Part shown: positions 35,678-46,300 of the stretch, piece by piece
Position numbering within the stretch: the stretch's first letter is position 1
Layout: every line of letters starts with the position of its first letter
Source: an uncultured bacterium
GTDB taxonomy: Bacteria > Oederibacteriota > PGYV01 > Palsa-1178
Direction: 5' to 3'
DNA length: 64,000 bases
NCBI GenBank assembly: GCA_937889595.1
Contig: CALAOR010000078.1
Span: 62,001 to 126,000 of the forward strand
Position numbers and translations under genes: made by a program
The notes under the pieces: model-generated
The model's input: only the letters and a program-made list of their open reading frames with translations
Databases searched by the model: none
Told to the model about the DNA's origin: nothing

Positions 35678-36082
35678 TCAGTTCCCGCCCATAACGTTCT
35701 TATAATCCGTGTCGTTCTTGTCTTTTATTATTTTCATTCTTCCCAGTGACAAATCCTTTGCCATGCCCGTCACCGATGCCGAAAGATACGACGAAAATTT
35801 CGCGTTTTCGGATGCGGGAACATAAATTTTTGCCACTATCCGCATCACACCACCGGCCGCAGACCCGCTTATCTGCACAACAGCATCCGGAAAGTCCCGC
35901 ATTATCGCAGCCGTTACCTCCGAAAAATCCTTTTGTTTTTCGAAATACAGCAGGAAAGGTTTTTCCTGGAAAAGCGACGCAGGCGGACAAGGCGTCGCAG
36001 AACCCGAAGGCGCGGCAATGCCAAAGGAAACGAATATTACAAGGGCCAGAAATGCAAATAATAATATCTTTTTTAATATCAT
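35678..36082 (-). CDS. Small exported protein of unknown function
   Basis: 134 residues with a clear Sec signal (LKKILLFAFLALVIFVSFGIAA). The mature part is compact: a DFSEVTAAIMRDFPDAVVQIS segment, then a GGVMRIVAKIYVPASENAKF stretch and a Lys/Asp-rich end. No family recognised. ATG at 36082 with GGAGGT upstream is preferred to 36103. It lies 84 bp before the giant gene in the same direction, so it may be co-expressed and assist it (inference). The 36083-36293 spacer shows nothing convincing beyond a weak heptad-like run near 36245-36265. Confidence 0.72.
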   Translation of the reverse strand: MILKKILLFAFLALVIFVSFGIAAPSGSATPCPPASLFQEKPFLLYFEKQKDFSEVTAAIMRDFPDAVVQISGSAAGGVMRIVAKIYVPASENAKFSSYLSASVTGMAKDLSLGRMKIIKDKNDTDYKNVMGGN

Positions 36083-36293
36083 ATTAAGACCTCCATTTAT
36101 CACATTTTTTAAAAGTATTGTGCAAATTGCGTATCCCCGTCCTTATGCCTCCAGCCTTGTTCACGCACTTCACATCCACCCTCTGCCCGAACTGCCTGTT
36201 TGAAAATTCCTTTAATTCTGTTTTCAAATTCATTCCTCTTTTCCAGTCTTCAACTTTATACTATCAACTTGAGGGCTGGCACTATCTTTTTTT

Positions 36294-37286
36294 TCAAGGT
36301 TTGATAACTTTCTTTTTCATCGGTTTTCCGTTAATATCGTAATCAGTAGAGCTGACAAGTTCGCCGTTTTTGTAAACTTCATCGAGCATTTTTTTACCGT
36401 CAGAATAATATGTGATAAAAAGCCCGTTCTTTTTGTCGTTTTTATAATTCCCTGTTATTTTTAATGTTCCATCTTCCATGTATTCCTTTGAATAGCCGTT
36501 CTTGACACCATCTTTAAATAATCCTTCAAATATCAATTGCCCTTTATCATCGTATCGTAAAAATTTTCCATTCAATTTTCCATTTATATTTGTTGCTTGA
36601 TCCATTAGTTTACCGTTTTCATAATATTGTTTTAATAATCCATTTTCTACGCCATTTTTATATTCCATTTCTTGCCTTAATTTCCCGTTTTCATAATACC
36701 AGACAAACACGCCCTCCTCTTTATCGTCTATTAACGTACCCGTATTGTCTAATTTGCCTTTTTCAGAATATGCCATTAATACTCCATCAAGAAGTCCATT
36801 CTTATAGTTTTCTTTTCTGTGTGTAACTCCATTTTCAAAGTATTCAATGTATGAGCCATTTTTTAAATTATTAGTCATAAAATATTCTGTTTTTATTTTG
36901 CCATCTTTATAAAACTCTTTTATTTTGCCGTTTATCATGCCATTTTTTATTTCAAAAACACTTTTCTTTTGTCCGGTTAAATAATATGAATTATATTTTT
37001 CATCTATTACTTTATTATTTTCATATTTAATTATTTCATAATAATCCTCTCCTGCCCCGTCCTTCCAAAACATTTTTACATATCCATTGATTATTTGACC
37101 TTCTTTTGCCGAATTAAAATTTTTATCGTATGTCCACTTTGCAATTACTTTATCGTCCAAATAGAAATACCTTATATTGTCTTCACTCTTACTGATAATT
37201 TTTATCTCTTGTGGCTTTGAACAAGATAAAAAGATTATGAATACAAGGATCATTGGTATCTTAAAAATTTTTATATATTTTTTCAT
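36294..37286 (-). CDS. YwqK/MORN-repeat lipoprotein, candidate immunity protein
   Basis: 330 residues. The lipoprotein signal ends FIIFLSCSK. About ten ~23-residue YwqK/MORN-like repeats follow, of the form YYENGKLRQEMEYKNGVENG and YSDGKKMLDEVYKNGE. This family is often annotated as the antitoxin or immunity partner of polymorphic toxins. The gene begins 18 bp after the stop of the Rhs-type giant, with AGGAGAT upstream of its ATG, so the two are one transcript. It is strikingly more AT-rich than its neighbours, as is the 3' tip of the Rhs gene, suggesting that tip and partner were acquired together. A plain surface role is an alternative. Confidence 0.82.
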   Translation of the reverse strand: MKKYIKIFKIPMILVFIIFLSCSKPQEIKIISKSEDNIRYFYLDDKVIAKWTYDKNFNSAKEGQIINGYVKMFWKDGAGEDYYEIIKYENNKVIDEKYNSYYLTGQKKSVFEIKNGMINGKIKEFYKDGKIKTEYFMTNNLKNGSYIEYFENGVTHRKENYKNGLLDGVLMAYSEKGKLDNTGTLIDDKEEGVFVWYYENGKLRQEMEYKNGVENGLLKQYYENGKLMDQATNINGKLNGKFLRYDDKGQLIFEGLFKDGVKNGYSKEYMEDGTLKITGNYKNDKKNGLFITYYSDGKKMLDEVYKNGELVSSTDYDINGKPMKKKVIKP

Positions 37287-37304
37287 TATGATCTCCTAAT
37301 TTTA

Positions 37305-40300
37305 TTAATATCCTGAAAGTAGTTGTGGTTGTACTGATGAACCTGGTACTGGCTGTGATGCTATAGTTCTATTTGCTGTAGCTGTAGGTGGTGGGTTTGA
37401 TGCTGACACACCTGTTTCACCAGCTGTAGCATTATAAAATGGAGTTCCCCAAGAAGATATATAATCATAATTAACAGGCCTAAGTACCTGCTTATCCTGA
37501 GGAAATTGAGCAACATACTCATTTGGATTGGAAACATAACCTACAGTGTCTTTAACATGTAATGCTAAATCAGCTAATTTTGCAGCACTTTTTGGGCCTA
37601 CTACTTCAGGCGCCGATAAAAAACCTGATAAAAACACAGCAAAATTCTGAATTTTGTCTCCTGGATTTTCCGCCCATGTTCTTTCAGTTTTCATTACATT
37701 TGGTACGACAGTTGCCGCTGGCACTGGTTTTACTGTGTCAAGCGGAAGCAAAGTAGGTGGTCCTTTATATTCGTTTCCATCCGGATCTACATATTTTGTG
37801 GGATTCTGGGCACTGTACGAATAAAGACCTAAATTCATAGAATTATAAACCCATTTTCCTCTAGTATCAATATGTTTCCATAAAGCCATATCTGTGCTCT
37901 GCCATACGCTCGTCTGCGGGTCATAGTATCTCGCGCCGTAATAATACAGACCTGTCGCGTCGAGTTCCTTGCTTGTGAACATATACTTCGGCAGTTTTAT
38001 GGTTTCATTATTCCATATTTCCTCATTTATCTGTTCCAGCCATGTCTCGCCCCATGGCGTGTACTCCATGTGCTCCCTCAGATTTCCGTTTATATCCGTC
38101 AGGTATCCGGTTGAACCCAGGTGGTCGGTATGATAGAAATACACTATAGGATTATCATTCGGCGACCCGTTGTTTGTCGGATCCACGCTGCTTATGATCC
38201 TGTCGTTGCCGACAAAAATATTGTCTGTCGTGACTTTTATCATGTTTGTCAGGTCCGTGCGCACGCTCGTGAACTGGTTCACGTAGTCGGTTTCCACCGT
38301 TCCCTCTTTCTTTATCACCCTCTGCCCCGCGTCGTTGTACCAGTTCTGGTCGTCGGCCAAAACAGTATTTGTTACTGTGTCCCTGTCAGTCACCCTGGTA
38401 ATGCGGTCCGCGTCGTCCCACGTTATGGTCCTTGCGAAGTTGGCCGGCGGCAGTATATATCCCGTCTGGTTGCCGTCGGCATCGTAAGAATACCCGCGCA
38501 TAAGGGCAGTTGCCGTATCGCTGACATATTTCGGAGCGTGAGGCCCGCCGTTTGTACCGACATCGTAGACAAAAGTAAAGCTGTATGTCTTTGCCGCGTA
38601 GGGCACAGGCGAACCAGCGGGGGTATCTATAGAGGGTATATAGATGTTGACAGCCTGATTTTTACTCGTGATATTATGTATATTATCAAATGTGGTATCA
38701 GTTGTGAACTGCCTCATGGTCTTCGGGTTGTTGGGGTCTGTCGAGTCATCCAGTTCGCCTTGCGCGTGTTTCAGCCTGTAGAATCCGTCATATGTAAACC
38801 CTCTAACCAGTTTTTCCGGATTTCCGTCCATACTGACAGCCGAATTATTCGTCAGGCTGAATATGTTCCCGGCATTGTCATATAGATAACTTAGGTCCTG
38901 GATATTTTTGTTATCGGATATTCTGTAAGTTATCAGCTCATTGAGCCTGCGGGTCTGGTCGTCATACGTATACCCCGTACCAATACCTCCCACGCTGTTC
39001 ACATACCTCATGTCAGATCTCTGCCCGAATTTATCATATGTGATCGAACTTATGTAAGTGAGCACCTTCGTGCCCTTAACGCCGCTGACCCTGTTCACAA
39101 GGCCGCCTCTGTCATATTCGTAAATGGCGGTATCGTTGTTGGGATATGTCATTTTGCGCATCCTGCCGAAATTATCCCATTCATAATACATGTTATAATT
39201 CGTGAACGCTCCGCCCGGGCCCTGGCTCTTTATATGGTTTGTCTCAGTAGAAACATTGCCGAGCATGTCGTATCTGCGGTCCTGCGAGCCTATTCCTGTC
39301 CCGTATGAAACCGACTTTATCCTTTCCGCGACATTGCCGTTGCCCGCGCCTGCTTCATCCTTACTGCCATAAACATAGGTGACATTGTTTTCCGGGTTAC
39401 TCGGGTATTGTATGGAAACCAGCCTGTTTATGTCGTATGTATACTGGATGGACGGATGATTAGATTCGGCGTCGAGTCTGGGCGTAATTTTATTTATCAG
39501 GTTGGACGCCGCATCATACATCATCTGCACTTTTCCTGAATCCGGATTTATTATGGCCGTCCTTCTACCCAGCATGTCATAATACACGCCTGTTGTATTG
39601 CTCCCGGCGTCCGTTATTTTTGTTATTTCCCCAATTACGTCATAATCATAAGAGGTGGATATCGTGGGAAGACCTGTCGTTTTATCTATTTCAGCCACCT
39701 CCCGTATCTGCTGTTTCGCGTCTTTATATGTTGCCTTCTGGTTGCCGAGGGCGTCGGTTACCGTTGTCATGAGCCTGTTGTATGAATTTAATGGATTACC
39801 AGTCCCAATTGCATATGCATTATTAATTGATTTTCCATCCGGCATGGTTACGCTTGAAATCCTGTCAAAATCATCATAAACATACCGGGTCGGATTTATC
39901 GAATCACGGATTGTGTTAAAATCCGTCTTACTTCCGATATCCACTGTTGGATAATACTGGTTTATCACCCTGCCTGCCGCGTCGTATTCGACCCTGCCGG
40001 ATGTGACCATCACAATATTGCTGTCAGGAGGCGACGAAACGACTGCCACTGCCGCGCTTTTCTTTGTCTGTATGACACGGCCCAGGCCGTCGGCAAGTGT
40101 TATGATCTCTATTGGTTTCGAGGAATAGCCGTCATAGTTATCAGTAACAGCGTACGGCACATGCCCGGCGGCTGTATCAGGATTGTATAAATAATCAACA
40201 GTATGCGTGGTTGGGGGAGTTGTGCCCTGATACGGCCCCACTATGTATCTGAGCCTGCCGAAATATTCGCCGGGAGCGTTGTTATATGTATAGTCGACCT

Positions 40301-43300
40301 TGCTCCCGTTGGCATCGACAGTCTGCAATATTTTTCCATAGTCAGGGTCATAATTAGCCGATGACGCATAACCGAAACTATCGCTTATCCCGGTTACATA
40401 TCCAAACGCGTCATACGTATAACCCAGATGATACCTCTGCCCGGCATTGTTCTGCGGCATGTCTATGCCTGTCAGATTGCCGTACGAATCGTGCTGCAGG
40501 TCCGTGACTGCGAATGTTGTACTGCCGGTTATCAGCTCTTTTATATCAGCCAGATTCCCGCTGCCGTCGTATTTGGCCTCCCTTTGCCTTAAGTGCGTGC
40601 CCAAAGGGGACGTAGCGTAAACATTGATGGAAGAAGCAAGGTTAATCGGGCCCTGGTAGAGAATTGCATCATCATTGACTGCTGGAAGAGGATTAGGGTT
40701 AAAATTCATACCCCCCCCGTTTTTATCCTTATAAGCAACGATCGCAAGTACCGTGTCACTTTCAGAACCTGTTTCAGCACAAAAAGTTATGTTCCCGCAA
40801 CTGTCGTAAGCATATGTTTTTACGGAAGTAACAGGCCCTCCATTCAATTCATAAAAAGTTTCGGCCGTTTGTGTCAGCTTCGGGAAATAAGTTGTATATT
40901 GCACATACATGGCCGGGTCGATATAAATGGCGTTATCTCCACTGGCCGGCGGCGCGTATGAATTTCTTTTAACATAATGCGTATTTCCCTGCGCGTCTGA
41001 TATAGTCTCGGACTTTAACAATCCCTTCATGAAATACATTTCACTTTCATCCGAATTCGTAAAATCACTGGCCTGAAAATAATCCCTGTACGTATCCCTG
41101 TAGTCATTATTGCCGAGCTGTGTGACCTCATTTACCGACGCATATCCGTAAAATTCCCTTTCAAACTTGTCATATTTGCCGAGCGAGTAATCATATGTGG
41201 TGACCTGGTCCGGGCTCGCGATGGAAGAGTACAGGCCGTCCGTCAGTGTCACTTTCGAAAGGTTCCATCTTGGCCTGGGCATGTCGCGCGTCGGGGTCCA
41301 GTGCGTGTAATCAAGGCTTATAGTAGAATTCATGGGCCTGTGCACGCTCTGCAGCAGGTTTGTCCTGCGGATATTGCTCTGGTTTATCAGCAGGTTATTT
41401 GCCGTGTCCGAGTTTACCACATCAGGATATCCGTTCCCGCGCAGGTCCATCAGCATGCTCATTTGTTTGCTCATGGAACTGCTGCTGGCCTTGGAGTAAC
41501 TCCCCCCGATCTGCACCACAACGAGGTCGATGCTGACCGAAAACCCGTAAAAATTCCCTGCGCTTGAGGTTTCAGCGGCGCCGACGAGCGGCGGCATTCC
41601 GACATACATGAGGGGCATGAAGCCTGTGCCTGTATTAAACGCCACCCTGCCGTCAATCGCTACATAATCAGGCAATCCGTCTCCGTTTATATCGGTCAGG
41701 GATTTAAGCGGCGCGGAAAAGGATACATTGCCGGAAGCCCCGGCGCTGCCGCTGAATACCCCGGCGACATTCACGCTGATGGCGGCATTTGTCCCCAGAT
41801 TTGCGCTCGCGCTTTCGTTTATAGCGTCGATCCCCTGCCATATCTGGTCCCCTGAAAAACCATATCCTGTATTCAGGCTCACATGCACATTATTATTGCC
41901 GTCCACCCATACCTTGTCAGGCAGGCCGTCTCCGTTCATATCCATGAATTTATTCGATACCGATGACCGGCCCCCGCCGATCTGGGAACCCACGCTTACC
42001 CCGACTTTTGTCATGGACTGGCCGTCTGAATTCGACGACACTGGGTTATCTATGCTGCCGCCTGTATCCGCGCTGCCGTTCGGTATGGAAACCGGCGGAT
42101 TGACGGTCACTGCGCCAATGCCGCCCCCGCCTCCAATACCGTTCCCGCCCCCGCCGTTTATAACGTTTGATTTATTTATGTCTTTATCCGAAATGCCCAG
42201 TGTTTGCGTGCTCAACCCTCCGTCAGGGGTCGTATACTGGATGCGCTGGGATGATATCATGTCCGGGTAACCGTCCCCGTTCATGTCCATATAATCGGAC
42301 AAACATGTAGCGTCTCCTGCCGAGCCGTATCCGGATATGGACCCGTTGACAATGCCGAGATCCACTCCGCCGCTCAGGCCTCCCCCGAACTGTTTTGACT
42401 TGCTCACCTTGTTGACGCCGTATGCCCTCCCGCCATCCAGCGCTTTAACATCGGCGGGCGGATACACATCCTCGTTTGACATCGGCGTTATGCTTTTCCT
42501 TCCCATCCTCGAACAGCTCATATCATACCGGCCGCAATAAATATCTGCCGATGCCTGCCACAAACCCCGGGTATTGCCGATGGAATCTGAATCCTCGGCC
42601 TGCACAGGTATGAAGGCTATCTGGTCCATGACAGTATATGTCACCCCGCCGGCCGTATATGTTATCCCGCAGGCTGTAGTTGTTATCGCCAGCCTGGACT
42701 CATCTATGGGGGTTGTGGGGCTGTCGCTGTTTACATCCGTATCCAAGGTGCCCGCGTTGCCGTTCAAGCCCGCGACAGCCCATCCGCGGTAAGGCGAGGC
42801 AAACAGGTTCACCTGTTCGTCCTGATAAAAAGTAAAATTAGGGGGAACCCATAACCCATTTGTCAGGGATTGAGGTAAAACAGCATATGCAGTTGTTGTT
42901 GTATCCTTTGTAAAACACTCAAGATAAAGTTTATCCCCTGTATTTAGGTCGCCATTGTATGGAACGTTATTATTCGCCAATCCGTTACTTATTGAGATTA
43001 TATTTTTATATAACAATTCATTCCGTTTTTTTATGGTAAACGCGACATCTGCGGTAGTCCATGTTGTGGAAACATAAAAAGTCGGAGCTATGCTTAGATT
43101 TCTTACAATAGACCTGTTTTCGTTGACCACATCGACCTGAATCGGCCCTCCGGGATTTACTGCATAATTAAATGCTCCTTGGTAATAATCTTGCTCACAG
43201 GGGTTACTCCTGTATCCATGATATACTATGCCGGCATTTAATGATATTGTATTTAGATCACTTTGATTGGCAACAGTCATTTTTATCTTGAACTGGTCCG

Positions 43301-46300
43301 GTATAAAGAATTGCTTGTATGGATAATTTTGAAAAATGGTGTATGCAGAAAATATATTGGAGCCACATGATAAAATATCATTTGGCCCATACGACTGCAC
43401 GAGGTTATCTACTTCTTTTCCGGAGCTGTCATACCAGGCAAGATAAATATTTACATTTCCGGATGTCTGCCCTTTCGCTATGGTGCCCTCGATTCGTAAG
43501 GCAGGATAACGCCAATAACAGCCGCAGCAACAGGCCAATGTTTCGTCACAACCGCCCAGGTAATCCTGTAATTCCGAACAGTATGGCAGCCTCGTCATCA
43601 TTGCGTCCACTATATATGGCTGATTCGGGGTGCCATTAACATTTTTTGGATAGAACATCACATCGTACGGCGGGTGCATTGCGAAATTGGGCTTGGTTTC
43701 GTCGTTATTGTCATACGCGGTTAAAGTCATACCTGCCGGTAAGCTTACCGGGTCGATGTAGGAATAATAAATATACGGCCGCCATGAAATAGCTTTCAAA
43801 TCTATGTTTGAATCAGAGTCAGCGACCAGAGCAATCACATCTCCCTTTACAACGTCTACCTCGCGGTAATACTGGCCGTCAATATCAGGAGTAGCACCCA
43901 TCCTTATTGTTGCGCTGTTTCCAAACGCATACGACCTGCCGGTCTGGCTTCCTCTGGTAGGGTCGTTCAGGTAAATATCATTGCCTATCATTGTTGTATT
44001 GCCGTTTGCGTCCAGTACAGGCATGCCGTTCGCGTCAGTAACCACATGGTTCCCGCTTCTTTTCAAAATGCGCAGAGTAACATCATCCGTGGTCACCTCG
44101 GTCTTTACAAGGTCGCCCTTGATCCTGACCTTGCCCGTAAACATCATTGTTGTCGCCAGGCCGCGCCTGCCCGCCAGTGTGAAGTCATCCGACGCCTTGT
44201 AGTGCGTTTCAGACAGGCCGTTCGCGTTTACCCATGAAGTCAGGGTCGTGCCCACAACCTGGGTATATGTTATTTCCGGGTCCCACTGCACATGGTCATA
44301 CATGCCGTCATTAACCGACTGGATCCTGAAATATATCCTGTCCCCCTTGTTTATACTAATCGCCGGCGGCAGCGTGGTGGTGTAGGTCCCGTTATTCACA
44401 TCCGCGTCCGATTTATGCGGGTCATAGGCATTTTGCCAATGGTCGGTAGGCAAATACACGCGCCAGACTTTCTGTGAAACTGAGTTCCATGTGTTTGAGT
44501 TCATATCTATTGATACAAAAACACCGTCGGCTCCATTATAATTTGCCCTTGCGTCGCTTGTATCGGTTATCATCTGATAAGTCCCGTCTATCCTGATAGT
44601 TCCGGTATAAGGCGCCACCCATCTCCGGAATGTATCGATAAGCGGGTTTGCCTTTTTCTTGGCTATAGATTCCGCCACAAGCTCGTCATTTGACGGCAAC
44701 AGACCAGATAAATCCAGCTGAGCTGTCGGCTTTATGGGATTTTCAGTGCCTGTGGAATCAATATCGTAACTAATAACATTAGGATTATGGAGGGGATCCA
44801 AAATTTTTCCGAAATAAACCTTTCCGTTGTTCACAAGGTCCGGTATTCCATCGCCATTTGCATCTGACATATATTTGTCCTGAACAGTATCGACCTGCGT
44901 GCTGTTGAGCGAGCCGCCTATGCTTACCCCGATGCCCCCTATTTTAGCGCCCCAACTTAGGCCCCCGCCTATCATCGTGGATTTCTGGGTGTCATGCGAC
45001 AGGGCAAACGACACACTCGGGTCAGTGGGGGTAAGTCTATAAACATTGTTTGGATCAAACAACATGCCGTTTAAGTTCGGCCTGTAGAAGAAAACTCTTC
45101 CATCTGAAAATACCTGGTCCGGCAGGCCGTCCCCGTCTATGTCCATGAGCGAGTATACTCCGTGGCTCTCCCCGTTATTATACCCCCAGGTAACGCTGAC
45201 ATTGAATCCCAAAGCGCCTCCGTTCACGCTGTAGTTTTCGCCTCCGCTTGTGTTGATATTGCCGCTTAAGCCGGAAACGTGCCCATCGACCCCCAGCCCC
45301 AGATTGGATATTGTCTCGATGCCGCTCAGGTTCGTGTTCCATGTCAAAGCCTGGTTGCTGTTAAAAGCCTGGTTGCTGTTAAAAATCACTGTATTGCCGC
45401 TGGAATCCGCAATATCATCAAAATAACTGAACGTATGCCCGCCCGCGGTAATCTGATGTCCGCCTAAAAACTCACCATCTTTGCCATATTGTTTTATACC
45501 AGCAAGCAGGCATTTCCCCAGCACGCCAGGAACATAGCTGAAAATATATTCCCGTATTATACTATTGTCGTGTTTCACCTGTATACTGCGCAGCCTTTGG
45601 GTGTTTTTCTTTACAAAACCTCCCCTGCAATCAATCCTGTAGCATGGGGTGTTAACACCGCCTGTTACGTTTACCATGGGCTCATAACTAAAATATACGC
45701 TGAAAGGCCCAACATCCGACCCGGAGTCCGTGTAAGTTATATGGTCCAGGAGCGGATTATTATTATCTACTCCGCCATAGTTGTCAGATATATAATGATA
45801 CTGTACGCTGTTTCCGTTCTTATCCACTGTTTTGCTCAGGGCCCACATAAAAATATCATTTTCCCCGGTATTGTTATTTAAAGGCGCGAGCACTGAATCC
45901 TGCGTCGTTCCGTAAAAATTCGTCGCCCCGTCCTTGTTAATGACCTCCCATTTGTAATCGGTTACGCTGTCATTGTGCCTGATTATCCTCAGGAACTTGC
46001 CTTCCACTCTGGAGAAGAAACGCCTGCCGCCGTAGCTCCTGGACATAACAATGCTCGTACGCGCAGAGGGCAGCAACATCTCCCCCTCGAGCTGATATGT
46101 CTCTGTTTCGTTGGCAGAATCGAACCTCGGTATCCCCCACCTGGTATCGCAGACGACGGCGTGGATTGGCATGTCCCACCCGTAACCAAGCAGGCCGTCG
46201 CCGCCGCTGGAATTATAGCTTATTTTTATGTCCGGCTGCATCCCCTGCAGTCCCGGAGGCAAATCTATCTGGTAACTTAATGCCGCATCCCCTTTATTAT

